Shown piece by piece: positions 55,495 through 64,000 of a stretch of DNA of 64,000 nucleotides. Origin of the DNA: Halalkalibacter okhensis (GTDB lineage Bacteria > Bacillota > Bacilli > Bacillales > Bacillaceae_D); the NCBI RefSeq assembly GCF_000787375.1, contig NZ_JRJU01000003.1, positions 209,326 through 273,325 on the forward strand, written 5' to 3'. Position 1 is the stretch's first letter. Every line of letters starts with the position of its first letter. The notes under the pieces were generated by a model. That model saw only the letters and a list, made by a program, of their open reading frames with translations. It had not been told where the DNA came from and did no database searches. The position numbers and the translations under genes are program-made.

Positions 55495-56538
55495 TTACAA
55501 CTCATCAAACCCATTCACATCTGATACTTTCACATATTGTCGTGACTTTTGTTCAAAGAAGTCACTTTTGCCGCTATCGACATCTTCATAAGCCTTAATC
55601 CATTTCATTGGATTTTGACGATACCCCTCAAAAGGTCGTTCTATCCCTAATTGGTTAACACGTTTATTCGCCATGAACTTAATGTAGCTTTCCAATTCAT
55701 TCATGTTTATTCCTTCTAACTTATCACCAATAATTGACCTGCCCCAATTGATTTCTAATTCAGCCGCTCGCTTAAACGTATCTTGGACAAACTTGTGATT
55801 TTCAAGCGTATTAAGCTCTGGATTTTCTTGTAATATCTCTTTAAAAATATGTGAGAATAAATTTACATGTAATTGCTCATCACGATTAATGTAATTGATC
55901 ATTGTACTTGATGATACCATCTTTTGGTTTCTTGCCAAGTTATAAAAGAAGGCAAAACCAGAATAAAAATTAAGGCCCTCTAAAACAACATCAAACACAA
56001 TAGACTCTAAAAATGTTTGTGGTGTTGGGTTATCGACAAAGCGTTGATACCCTTCTGCGATAAAGTCATTTCTCTCTCTCAAGATAGGGTCTTGCTTCCA
56101 ATACTCAAAGATTTCATCTTGTTCCTGCTTAGGTACAAGACTTGATAACACATAAGAGTACGATTGATTATGAACCACTTCTTGAAACGACAGAACTTGC
56201 ATTAACGCAGCAAGACTTGAATCCGTTAAATACTCAGCTACTTTCCCAGAATAGTCTGTTTGGACACTATCAAGAAAGGCTAGCAAACCAATAATTTTTT
56301 TGAATGCATATCTCTCATCTTCAGAAAGCTGAAGCCACTGTTTCATATCATTCGACATATTAATTTCAAAAGGCGTCCAAAAGTTCGCAAGCATATTTTT
56401 ATACATCGGATACGCCCATTGAAAACGAACATCGTCCCAATTTAAAATATTTGAACTTTCCCCATTAATAATCCCAGTTGAGGCATTTGGGGCCGTTGGG
56501 TCATATAATTTACGAGATTGTAATGTATTTTGATTCAT
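55495..56538 (-). CDS. nrdF: Ribonucleotide reductase small (beta) subunit, class I
   Basis: Houses the metal-radical cofactor that starts reduction of ribonucleotides. The 347-residue ferritin-like protein shows the metal-ligand segments SFQEVVHNQSYSYVL near 118-132, VLEGLNFYSGFAF near 185 and INRDEQLHVNLF near 220. It is 18 residues longer than B. subtilis NrdF. nrdI, usual next to class Ib genes, is absent, so class Ia-like versus Ib stays open. It follows nrdE by 24 bases. Confidence 0.93.
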   Translation of the reverse strand: MNQNTLQSRKLYDPTAPNASTGIINGESSNILNWDDVRFQWAYPMYKNMLANFWTPFEINMSNDMKQWLQLSEDERYAFKKIIGLLAFLDSVQTDYSGKVAEYLTDSSLAALMQVLSFQEVVHNQSYSYVLSSLVPKQEQDEIFEYWKQDPILRERNDFIAEGYQRFVDNPTPQTFLESIVFDVVLEGLNFYSGFAFFYNLARNQKMVSSSTMINYINRDEQLHVNLFSHIFKEILQENPELNTLENHKFVQDTFKRAAELEINWGRSIIGDKLEGINMNELESYIKFMANKRVNQLGIERPFEGYRQNPMKWIKAYEDVDSGKSDFFEQKSRQYVKVSDVNGFDEL

Positions 56539-56562
56539 ATTTTAAACCTCACTCATAATAAA

Positions 56563-58830
56563 TTAAGAAGAACAACTTTCACACTCTTCAATTTCAACCA
56601 TTGAAGTCGACCTTGTATAGTACGTCGTTTTCAGGTTTGACTTCCATGCCTCCATATGCAAATTCAGTAAGTCTTTTGCTTTAATTGTATTTTTGACATA
56701 GAAATTAAATGAAATCGATTGGTCGATATGACGTTGGCGCGCTTCATTTTGCTTAATGCTCCATAACTGATCAATTTCATATGCTGACTTGTAATACCAT
56801 GTCGTTTCCGGCGATAGATCTGGAGCAGTAACTGGAATTTTATAGTTCTTTTTCTCCTCAGAATATTCCTTTTTAAAGATCGGATCAATGGATGCTGTCG
56901 TCCCTGCAATGATTGCTGTCGTCGAATTTGGTGCCACGGCCATTAAATAGGCATTACGAATTCCTTTTTCCCTTACACTTTGACTAAGCTCTGTCCATTT
57001 TCCGCTCGTATATTGGCGGTTAACGAAATAATTGCCTGTTTCCCAATCAGATCCTTCAAAAAGTGGATAGGCTCCTTTTTCCTTTGCCAGCTCATTACTT
57101 GCACGGATGGTTAAAAAGGCAATCCTCTCATATAAATGATCCGCAAATTCTATCGCTTCATCTGATTCCCATCTGATTTCTTTCAGAGCTAGTAAGTGAT
57201 GCCAGCCAAATGTACCTAACCCAATAGAACGGTACTTTTGATTCGTTATTTGCGCTTGAGGAACCGGAATATTATTTAGATCAATAACATTATCAAGCAT
57301 CCGCACTTGAATGGAAATTAGCCTTTCAAGGACGTCTTCAGTCACTGCCTTTGCTAAATTAATAGAAGATAAATTACAAACAACAAAGTCACCAGGTTCT
57401 TTGACGACAATGATTTTGCCATCCTCGGTTTTTTCCTCAACCACTGTTGTTGCCTTCATGTTTTGGGTGATCTCTGTACACAGATTACTACAATATACCA
57501 TGCCTTGATGGCGGTTGGCATTCGCCCGATTTACCGTATCTCTATAAAACATATAAGGCGTTCCTGTTTCAAGCTGACTCTTTAAGATTTCTTTGAAAAT
57601 ATCAATAGCTGGCACAACTTCCCACAATAATCCTTTTTCCCCTAATAATCCATTGTTCGCAGCTTCCACACACTCTTTGTACTTATCTCGGAAACTTCCC
57701 CTTCCTCTTTCTTCATCATAATAATCTTCTAAACTAAAACCTAACGTTTGACGTATCGTATGCGGGTCGAATAAATACCACTCTTCCCTCGCTTCAACTT
57801 TCTCCATAAACAAATCTGGCAAACAGACACCTGTAAATAAATCATGGGTGCGCTGCCTTTCATCGCCATTATTTAATTTCACAGCCAAGAAATGAAAAAT
57901 ATCGCGGTGCCAAATATCTAAATAGACACTAATCGCACCTTGTCTTTGACCTAACTGGTCGACACTTACTGCCGTGTTATTTAGCTGTTTCATCCATGGG
58001 ATGACACCAGATGATACTCCTTTAAAGCCTCTAATATCACTACCACGACTACGAAGTTTTCCTAAGTAGGCACCAATGCCACCACCACTCTTACTCAGCG
58101 TCGCAATATCCGTATTACTGTCATAAATCCCTCTGAGACTATCATCAACGGTATCAATAAAGCAGCTTGATAATTGGCCATAGCTTTTCCCAGCATTTGA
58201 GAGAGTCGGAGTTGCCACCGTCATATAGAGGTTCGAGATAGCCCAGTATGCCTCTTTGATCAGACTTAATCGTTTTTCCTTTGGTTCATTCACCATCAAC
58301 GTTGCGGCAATGATCATAAATCGTTCCTGAGGTAACTCGTACAACTTGCCACTATGCGATTTCGCCAAATAACGATCAGCTAATGTTAATAAACCAATGT
58401 ATGTAAATAACGTATCCCGTTCAGGCGCAATCTCCTTTTCTAGTTCTTCTAGTTCTTCTTTTGTATAATGTTTCAAAATTTGCTCTGAATAGATTCCCAT
58501 CTTCGTTAACTCTGAAACTAGTTGATAAAATGATCCATACCTTAAGCTAGCATCGTAGCTTCTTGAATGTGCTGCTTTTTTATAAAGCTGCTTCAAAAAG
58601 ACATTCGCCGCGACAAAAGTCCAATCAGGCTCTTCCATGGAAATCCTTTCAACTGAAGACAAAACGAGCAAATGAATCAGTTGATCCTCTGTGATGTTTT
58701 CTTTTGCGGAAATCGCTTGTTCAATCTTGTCCTGATAAGCCGTAAAATCTAGCTTTGGATATAAACTTGTTAATTCATCAATTTGCGTTAATGCATAATC
58801 TACTAGTGATGTTGTCGTCAAACTTTCCAT
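56563..58830 (-). CDS. nrdE: Ribonucleotide reductase large (alpha) subunit, class I
   Basis: The catalytic subunit making deoxynucleotides. The 755-residue protein has GQLSSCFIDTVDDSLRGI (active-site Cys) near 220, the finger-loop region MVYCSNLCTEI near 450, VCNLSSINLAKAV near 485 and the C-terminal redox cysteines ECESCSS. No complete ATP-cone is visible at the N-terminus. It is about 55 residues longer than B. subtilis NrdE. ATG at 58830 after AAGGAGGAAGATGA. A cobalamin riboswitch with terminator lies just upstream. Confidence 0.94.
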   Translation of the reverse strand: MESLTTTSLVDYALTQIDELTSLYPKLDFTAYQDKIEQAISAKENITEDQLIHLLVLSSVERISMEEPDWTFVAANVFLKQLYKKAAHSRSYDASLRYGSFYQLVSELTKMGIYSEQILKHYTKEELEELEKEIAPERDTLFTYIGLLTLADRYLAKSHSGKLYELPQERFMIIAATLMVNEPKEKRLSLIKEAYWAISNLYMTVATPTLSNAGKSYGQLSSCFIDTVDDSLRGIYDSNTDIATLSKSGGGIGAYLGKLRSRGSDIRGFKGVSSGVIPWMKQLNNTAVSVDQLGQRQGAISVYLDIWHRDIFHFLAVKLNNGDERQRTHDLFTGVCLPDLFMEKVEAREEWYLFDPHTIRQTLGFSLEDYYDEERGRGSFRDKYKECVEAANNGLLGEKGLLWEVVPAIDIFKEILKSQLETGTPYMFYRDTVNRANANRHQGMVYCSNLCTEITQNMKATTVVEEKTEDGKIIVVKEPGDFVVCNLSSINLAKAVTEDVLERLISIQVRMLDNVIDLNNIPVPQAQITNQKYRSIGLGTFGWHHLLALKEIRWESDEAIEFADHLYERIAFLTIRASNELAKEKGAYPLFEGSDWETGNYFVNRQYTSGKWTELSQSVREKGIRNAYLMAVAPNSTTAIIAGTTASIDPIFKKEYSEEKKNYKIPVTAPDLSPETTWYYKSAYEIDQLWSIKQNEARQRHIDQSISFNFYVKNTIKAKDLLNLHMEAWKSNLKTTYYTRSTSMVEIEECESCSS

Positions 58831-58853
58831 TCATCTTCCTCCTTAAAATCAAA

Positions 58854-58890
58854 TAAAAAACGCCCTTTCTCTAGAGATGAGAAAGAGCGT
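58854..58890 (-). terminator. Riboswitch expression-platform terminator
   Basis: ACGCTCTTTCTC / GAGAAAGGGCGT (one G-U pair, loop of seven), then six T on the minus strand, 24 bases before nrdE. It lies downstream of the cobalamin aptamer and upstream of the coding region, the classic place for ligand-dependent termination. Confidence 0.85.
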
Positions 58891-58979
58891 AAAACGGCGT
58901 AAGAGTAAGTTTAAGACCCACTTTCGATTGGTCCTCTATACCGTCTCACTTCTTACACCCCGAAGATAGCTGACTTAAA

Positions 58980-59128
58980 AATGACGGCAGGTCTCCTGAC
59001 TCGTGCTTCCCTCTACTTTGAGCCTTCCCATGCTTAATCAAAAAGCACAGTGGATCCTCATTTCGTCCACACTTACAGTTGCGGGGGCAGTTCTGGCTTC
59101 CTACCAGATTCCCTATTAAGTCTATAAG
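58980..59128 (-). promoter_or_regulatory. Cobalamin (B12) riboswitch
   Basis: On the minus strand the aptamer contains the conserved core ACTGCCCCCGCAACTGTAAG near 59090, GAAGCCAGA before it, and the B12 box region GAGTCAGGAGACCTGCC near 58987-59003; these are signatures of the adenosylcobalamin riboswitch. A terminator follows at 58854-58890. When B12 is present the nrdEF genes should be turned off. Confidence 0.9.
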
Positions 59129-59147
59129 ACACCGTTCATTTCGTAAA

Positions 59148-59163
59148 ATCAATATATAGTTGT
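59148..59163. promoter_or_regulatory. NrdR box, proximal
   Basis: ACAACTATATATTGAT on the minus strand fits the NrdR consensus (ACAnwATATwnTGT type) loosely. It is 31 bp from a second box, the three-turn distance usual for NrdR pairs. Confidence 0.6.
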
Positions 59164-59178
59164 TACAAAACTGGTTTA

Positions 59179-59194
59179 ATACGATATATTGTAT
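59179..59194. promoter_or_regulatory. NrdR box, distal
   Basis: ATACAATATATCGTAT on the minus strand is a near-palindrome of NrdR type. It is 31 bp upstream of the proximal box; both precede the riboswitch leader, where the promoter must lie. Confidence 0.65.
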
Positions 59195-59245
59195 ATACTA
59201 TAGTAATTTTTCTCCTAAAGCAAGGAAAACCTATTTTCAATCTAT

Positions 59246-59290
59246 AAAAAACTAGGTTTAACCTATGAAAGTATAGGCTAAACCTAGTTT
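59246..59290 (-). terminator. Intrinsic terminator after the BCCT gene
   Basis: AAACTAGGTTTAGCCTAT and its complement (one G-U pair), followed by six T on the minus strand. It separates the transporter from the nrd promoter. Confidence 0.8.
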
Positions 59291-59387
59291 AGAAATTCGC
59301 TCTAATTTATGGGTCTATCAAGCGAACCGGCGCGTCACATTTTTCTACATCGCCCTCACAAACTCTCCCGTTCATACGGACTTACCT

Positions 59388-60932
59388 TCATCCAGCTATT
59401 TTCTTTTTCACTGTTTTTTCTTTTTCATACGGCTGCTGCCCTTTAAGTTCTTGGTTCAATTCTTTTACAAGTCCGTAGCACATGATTAAAACAATAAAAG
59501 AAAGTGGCAACGCACTAACGATGATGGCTGTTTGTAGACCAGCTAATCCTCCAGAGGCCATTAAAACAGCTGTAGACGCCACTAAAATTAACCCCCACGT
59601 AACCTTTACTCGGTTGGATGGGTTTAACTTCCCGCCCGTTGTTTGCATACCTAAAACAAAGGTTGCAGAGTCAGCTGAGGTAACGAAGAACGTCGTAATT
59701 AAAGCAACCGTCAATATCGATAAGATGATCCCAAGTGGCAGATGCTGATACACAAAGAAAAGCGCTGTTTCAAGTGCTTGACCTGACACGTTTAATCCTT
59801 GTGTAACCTCAAGAAAAATCCCCGTCCCACCGAAAACAGTAAACCAAATGGCACAGACCACTGAAGGAACAAGAAGAACCGCTACCGTAAACTCACGAAT
59901 CGTTCGTCCTTTCGACACACGCGCTATGAACATTCCAACAAAAGGAGTCCATGAAACCCACCATGCCCAGTAAAACACAGTCCAGCCTTGTGTCCATGCT
60001 GCCTCACTCTCATCAAAAGGAGCTAAACGCAAGCCCATGGGAATGAGATTTTGTAAATAGCTTCCTAAACTCGTTGTGAACATATTAAGCAAAAATAAAG
60101 TTGGACCAAGAATTAACATCGCAAAAAACAGTATTGTAGCAATAGACATGTTTGCAAGACTTAAATACTTGATTCCTTTAGAAATGCCTGTATTCGCTGA
60201 AATGATGAAAAGAACAGTTATGATACCCATGATGATCATTTGTACCATAAAGTTATTTGGAATCCCCACCAAATATTCTAGACCTGCATTTATTTGCTGT
60301 GATCCTAATCCAAGCGATGCTGCTACCCCAAACAACGTTGCAAACACAGCAACAACATCAATCGTTTGCCCAATCGGACCTTTCACCTTTTCACCAAGTA
60401 CAGGATAAAGAGTTGCACTCATTAAACCTGGCGCGTCTTTCCTAAATCTTTGATAGGCAAGAGCTAATGCTACGATCGCATAAATCGCCCAAGCATGTAA
60501 TCCCCAATGAAGCCATGTATAGCGCATTCCGACAATGGCAGACTGTTCGGTACCTCCCTCTCCTGTAGGTGGTGTTGAAAAATGCGCAATCGGCTCAGAC
60601 ACACCATAAAACAGAAGACCAATCCCCATCCCAGCTGAAAATAACATCGAAAACCAAGCCGGACGGCTATATTCAGGTTTAGAATCTGGTTTCCCAAGTT
60701 TGATTTTCCCATACTTACTGAAGATCATGAACAACGCAAACATAAGAAAGAATGTTGCAACTAATTGATAAAACCACCCAAAAGACTCAAGGACAAAGCT
60801 TTGCGCAACCTCCATTGCTGCCCCTAGTTGATTAGGGATCAAGACACCAATCAATACAAAAATAACACTAATCCCCACTGATACTTTAAAAACCGACCTA
60901 TCATTATCACTTTTATCCGAAATAGTAAACAC
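59388..60932 (-). CDS. BCCT-family transporter (glycine betaine/choline type)
   Basis: A sodium- or proton-coupled importer of betaine-like osmolytes. The 514-residue protein has 12 membrane segments and the family signature GWTVFYWAWWVSWTPFVG near 322-340, followed by RVSKGRTIREF; AMFSAGMGIGLLFYGVSEP near 95 is the betaine-binding region. OpuD is the closest B. subtilis relative in type. The start is uncertain: GTG at 60932 overlaps its own GGAG, and no in-frame ATG is near. Confidence 0.88.
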   Translation of the reverse strand: MFTISDKSDNDRSVFKVSVGISVIFVLIGVLIPNQLGAAMEVAQSFVLESFGWFYQLVATFFLMFALFMIFSKYGKIKLGKPDSKPEYSRPAWFSMLFSAGMGIGLLFYGVSEPIAHFSTPPTGEGGTEQSAIVGMRYTWLHWGLHAWAIYAIVALALAYQRFRKDAPGLMSATLYPVLGEKVKGPIGQTIDVVAVFATLFGVAASLGLGSQQINAGLEYLVGIPNNFMVQMIIMGIITVLFIISANTGISKGIKYLSLANMSIATILFFAMLILGPTLFLLNMFTTSLGSYLQNLIPMGLRLAPFDESEAAWTQGWTVFYWAWWVSWTPFVGMFIARVSKGRTIREFTVAVLLVPSVVCAIWFTVFGGTGIFLEVTQGLNVSGQALETALFFVYQHLPLGIILSILTVALITTFFVTSADSATFVLGMQTTGGKLNPSNRVKVTWGLILVASTAVLMASGGLAGLQTAIIVSALPLSFIVLIMCYGLVKELNQELKGQQPYEKEKTVKKKIAG

Positions 60933-61190
60933 TCCTTTTCTTAATTAGCTTTCTAGTAAGAAACTGTTGACAATACATACATATTTAATTAAATCATATT
61001 CAAACAAAAAAATTAAAAATGATTTGAACGCATATTTAGCAATCTTTCCTGATCTTATATGCTGATAATAGATCAGCATATACATAGTTAAGATTACGAG
61101 TAAATAAGTCAAGATCCTAGAAATATCTACAATCTTTTGTCCAATTTTGACTATTTTGTTATAAAAATGCTCAATTTGCCTACATTTAAA

Positions 61191-61232
61191 GGCCACTGAA
61201 AAAGGTGAAAAGTCGCACCTTTTTCAGTGCCC
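61191..61232. repeat. CACTGAAAAAGG hairpin, copy 2
   Basis: CACTGAAAAAGGTG (61194-61207) and its exact complement (61216-61229), flanked by GGC / GCC. It lies after the YbjQ-family gene and may end its transcript. The other part of the 335-bp gap 60933-61190 is AT-rich with no convincing gene. Confidence 0.8.
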
Positions 61233-61267
61233 TCTTACATTCGCGGATGGAGCATCTTAAGGAAAAG

Positions 61268-61588
61268 TTATTTTTTTTCAATCACAGCTGCTGTACCATA
61301 GGCAATAATTTCTGCTGCTTGAGCCATGACGGTAGACGTTTGCATTCTCATCCCAATGATCGCGTTGGCCCCTTTCTCTTCAGCTTCTTTCACCATTCGT
61401 TCTACCGCTAACTTACGTGCTTCCGTCATCATTTCGTTGTAGCCCTTTATCTCACCTCCAACAATTCCTTTTAACCCAGCCGTTATATCACGCCCAATAT
61501 GCTTTGTTTGAATCGTACTACCTTTAACATAGCCTAATACCTCTTTCGTTTCATAACCAGCTACTTCTTCAGTTGTTACTATCATCAT
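61268..61588 (-). CDS. YbjQ/UPF0145 family protein
   Basis: A 106-residue protein of a widespread family whose members assemble into pentamers or larger rings; role unknown. The N-terminus MMIVTTEEVAGYETKEVLG, the middle IGRDITAGLKGIVGGEIKGY and the end EKGANAIIGMRMQTSTV are the family pattern. ATG at 61588 after AAGGGGAAAGCGAT; 15 bases after the hydrolase gene, so the two probably share a transcript. Confidence 0.9.
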   Translation of the reverse strand: MMIVTTEEVAGYETKEVLGYVKGSTIQTKHIGRDITAGLKGIVGGEIKGYNEMMTEARKLAVERMVKEAEEKGANAIIGMRMQTSTVMAQAAEIIAYGTAAVIEKK

Positions 61589-61603
61589 ATCGCTTTCCCC
61601 TTT

Positions 61604-62548
61604 CTAATAAACATAGCGGTTAAGCCAGTTTTTCACTACCGTAAGCAACTCTTCAGATATTGGTTTTTCACCAATGTTTTTATAAACTTTTTTCAGTTGT
61701 AAAATATCAGCTTGCTCATTTTGATCTCGAAGCATGTGATTCATTCCTTTAATCAGATACGTTTCTGTCTCTGCTGTTGTATACTTTCCGACTTCATACA
61801 CTTGTTTAGGTGCTACTTGCACATCTTTAGAGCCTGTAACAGCAAGAATCGGACAATCTACTTGAGCTAGGCTTTGATAGATGTCATATTCATAATGTTC
61901 TTTGAACCACTTGGCATTAATTTTCACCCCTTGATATCGAATAACGTCCCTTTTTGCCAATGACACTTTCCGATCAAATTTTTGCCCTTGTTTTTGTACT
62001 TTGTCTCCTACATTTAATAGGCGAATCAGTGTGCCTTTAGCTCCTTTTATTTTTTTTAAGGAATTGGCCATTAAATCTCTTTGATAATTTTGAGCTTCAG
62101 CTAGTGACTGCGCTGCACCAGCTAAGAAAATCAGCCCCGCTAAGCCTTCTCCCTTAGCCACTTCTGAAGCTAGCATACACCCTTCACTATGCCCAAGGAC
62201 AAAGATCTTATGTCGGTCAACAATTGGTTGAGCTTGCAAAAAATGAAGCGCGCTCTTAGCATCGTCAATCAAATCCCAAAAACCTGTTTTCAAGAAGTCT
62301 CCATGACTCTTTCCCGTTCCGCGTTTATCATAGCGAAGTACAATAAATCCACTCTCCGTTAAAAAAGCAGCAAGCTGATTGTATAAATGGAACGATTGAC
62401 CGGGTTTTGTTCCATTTCCGTTACGATCAAGCGGGCCTGAGCCTGCTATAATTAAAATAGCCGGTAACGCGACAGGTGATGTGGCAGGATAAGTAAGCGA
62501 ACCAAATAATTGTCCCTTTTCACCAAATTGAACCTCTTTTTCCGTCAT
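61604..62548 (-). CDS. Alpha/beta hydrolase
   Basis: A 314-residue serine hydrolase of the dienelactone-hydrolase/esterase type. The oxyanion loop is IIAGSGPLDRNGNG near 33-46, the nucleophile elbow VLGHSEGCMLA near 117, acid in VTGSKDVQVAP near 245 and the histidine in IKGMNHMLRD near 270. Substrate unknown; relatives act on short acyl esters. The ATG at 62548 has GGGGTGG upstream; the longer reading uses a GTG inside that site. Confidence 0.85.
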   Translation of the reverse strand: MTEKEVQFGEKGQLFGSLTYPATSPVALPAILIIAGSGPLDRNGNGTKPGQSFHLYNQLAAFLTESGFIVLRYDKRGTGKSHGDFLKTGFWDLIDDAKSALHFLQAQPIVDRHKIFVLGHSEGCMLASEVAKGEGLAGLIFLAGAAQSLAEAQNYQRDLMANSLKKIKGAKGTLIRLLNVGDKVQKQGQKFDRKVSLAKRDVIRYQGVKINAKWFKEHYEYDIYQSLAQVDCPILAVTGSKDVQVAPKQVYEVGKYTTAETETYLIKGMNHMLRDQNEQADILQLKKVYKNIGEKPISEELLTVVKNWLNRYVY

Positions 62549-62706
62549 CAGAGCCACCCCTTTATATTTAGAGATAAATAAAGCAGCACATCTTCGGACA
62601 CATTGTACATCTAACGAATCTCATCAATATGCGACTACAGTATACTCAGTTTCTCTAAGATTATGCTATAGTATCACTACAAACATAAAAAAATAGGGGG
62701 TCATTG

Positions 62707-63936
62707 ATGAACTCAAATAAATTTGACCGTGTTTTCGATTCACTTGAAGATTTTGTTGATACGATAAGTGAAGTTCTTGCTTGTCCCGTCACACTCGAGG
62801 ACGCCAATCATCAATTACTAGCCTATAGTTCACATGATGATGAGACCGATGCTGCAAGGATTTCGACCATTATTGGGAGGCGGGTTCCAGAAAAACTCGT
62901 GAATCGCTTTTGGAAAGAAGGAGTCATCCCAGCTTTAAATCAAAGCGATAATCCTATTGCAATAAACAGCATCATGGATATGGGATTACGTAATCGAGTG
63001 GCCATCTCGATAAGAAAGAATCAAGAAGTACTTGGGTACATTTGGGTCATTGAAGTCGATACAAAATTGACAGAAGAAGATAAAAAGCTATTAAGGGTCG
63101 CTTCTGCCAAGGCAAAAAACCTCTTATTACAGTTGAATTTACAAAAGAAACGTCGCGAGAAAAATCATCAAGAAATCTTATGGCAGATTATCACTGGCGA
63201 TACCTATTCACATGAAGCAACTGCAAGGCTTTTAGATAAAGCGGGAATTGCTTCACAGAAATCGCTAGCCTTTATGCTCATTCGTTTTCAAAAAATGACT
63301 GACACCCTTTACCGAAATGTTATGTATATTGTGAAGACCACAAGCAAAGTAAGCATGTTAATTGATACCATTGATGACAATCAGCTTATTTGTTTAATCA
63401 GCCCGGTTACGGAAACCGACAATAATCAGGCTGACCTTATTCATTTTATGGAAACAATCCAACGCCAAATGAGCGAACGATTTCAGATTCATCATCTATC
63501 TATTGGCTGTGGATATTTATATACTGATTACTCTAAACTCACACAAAGTTTTAAAGAAGCACAAAAAGTCGTTCAAATTAAATCTAATGGATTAACTGAA
63601 TTACAGCAGGCATTTTTTTACCATGAACTTGGTGTGTTTCGTCATCTTGACGTGTTGCATAGTCACAGTAAAGATCTTGTTATGAACCCCGCTCTCATTC
63701 AATTGCAGCTTTATGATCAACAACACGCTACTTCACTGTATGAAACACTAGATATCTTTCTAAATAGAGATGGCAATATGAATGAGGTAGCAAAAGAGTT
63801 ACATATTCACGTTAATACACTTAGCTACCGGTTAAAAAGGATTCAAGAGATTGCGAAGACTGAGCTGAAAGATCCGATACAACGGATTGGTCTTTATTTA
63901 GATATGAAATTAAAAAAACATCAAACAGAGAGATAA
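62707..63936 (+). CDS. PucR-family transcription regulator (PutR-like)
   Basis: A 409-residue regulator with an N-terminal sensor half (LEDFVDTISEVLACPVTLED, FWKEGVIPALNQSDNPI) and a C-terminal PucR helix-turn-helix (NEVAKELHIHVNTLSYRLKRIQEI) at about residues 355-380. The architecture is that of B. subtilis PutR, the proline-responsive activator of putBCP, but no put genes are adjacent, so the target is unknown. The ATG at 62707 has AGGGGG six bases upstream. It is on the opposite strand to its neighbour. Confidence 0.82.
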   Translation: MNSNKFDRVFDSLEDFVDTISEVLACPVTLEDANHQLLAYSSHDDETDAARISTIIGRRVPEKLVNRFWKEGVIPALNQSDNPIAINSIMDMGLRNRVAISIRKNQEVLGYIWVIEVDTKLTEEDKKLLRVASAKAKNLLLQLNLQKKRREKNHQEILWQIITGDTYSHEATARLLDKAGIASQKSLAFMLIRFQKMTDTLYRNVMYIVKTTSKVSMLIDTIDDNQLICLISPVTETDNNQADLIHFMETIQRQMSERFQIHHLSIGCGYLYTDYSKLTQSFKEAQKVVQIKSNGLTELQQAFFYHELGVFRHLDVLHSHSKDLVMNPALIQLQLYDQQHATSLYETLDIFLNRDGNMNEVAKELHIHVNTLSYRLKRIQEIAKTELKDPIQRIGLYLDMKLKKHQTER

Positions 63937-63971
63937 TTGTCTGTTGATTAAAACAGCACCGAAAATCGAAA

Positions 63972-64000
63972 GGCCACTGAAAAGGTACGATTTCACCTTT
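63972..64000. repeat. CACTGAAAAAGG hairpin, copy 3 (cut)
   Basis: GGCCACTGAAAAGGT followed by TTTCACCTTT, the start of the complementary arm, runs into the window end. It lies 36 bases after the PucR gene and looks like copy 2 with one A fewer. Confidence 0.65.

Noticed and set aside
58946..59152. 68-codon minus-strand ORF upstream of nrdE
   Set aside because: It coincides with the cobalamin riboswitch aptamer, whose conserved bases explain the sequence better.
60945..61196. 83-codon minus-strand ORF with hydrophobic stretches, right of the BCCT gene
   Set aside because: Its GTG start lies inside the repeat hairpin, there is no ribosome site, and the composition is that of AT-rich intergenic DNA.

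Overview
The window comes from a low-GC Gram-positive spore-former of the Bacillaceae, most likely an alkaliphilic Bacillus relative. This is inferred from strong GGAGG ribosome binding sites, U-rich intrinsic terminators, and a gene order that matches the Bacillus subtilis block pcrB-pcrA-ligA-camS-opuE-gatCAB-dgkB-rlmCD. Almost everything is on the minus strand; the clear exceptions are a HEPN-like gene in the prophage and a PucR-type regulator at the right end. The species cannot be named from the sequence alone.

Positions 1-20400 are the right part of a prophage, read from right to left. The early operon (20401 to 10144) holds two very short ORFs, a small protein, a DUF2800 nuclease, a DUF2815 protein, a family A DNA polymerase, a KilA/BRO antirepressor, a VapE-type primase/helicase, a VRR-NUC nuclease, an SNF2 helicase and a DUF1492/ArpU-like regulator, closed by a terminator. 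A late control region with three 10-bp phased repeats follows, then HNH endonuclease, a GC-rich candidate cos site, an HTH/zinc protein, a ParB-methyltransferase, small proteins, small and large terminase subunits and portal (cut by the window edge). Two additions stand out: a divergent HEPN-motif gene in the late control region, and a four-gene membrane-protein cassette with its own terminator wedged between large terminase and portal, where phages normally have nothing.

Positions 20402-29300 carry a defence island at the phage edge: a small HTH protein, HsdM, HsdS and HsdR of a type I restriction system, and an ImmA/IrrE-type metalloprotease, apparently one operon from a good promoter at 29153-29181. 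No integrase or CI repressor lies in the window. The island abuts the 3' side of rlmCD (yefA), a place that also carries foreign DNA in B. subtilis 168.

Positions 29300-55000 are core chromosome: rlmCD, a melibiose-type operon (melR-melE-melD-melC-melA with a cre site), dgkB, gatCAB, a proline/sodium symporter preceded by a 34-residue membrane peptide, a nupNOPQ-type nucleoside ABC transporter, camS, ligA, pcrA and pcrB. Positions 55000-64000 hold nrdE-nrdF behind a cobalamin riboswitch with terminator and two NrdR-like boxes 31 bp apart, a BCCT transporter, a YbjQ-family protein, an alpha/beta hydrolase and a PucR/PutR-like regulator. Palindromic hairpins built on CACTGAAAAAGG recur in intergenic gaps of this last part.
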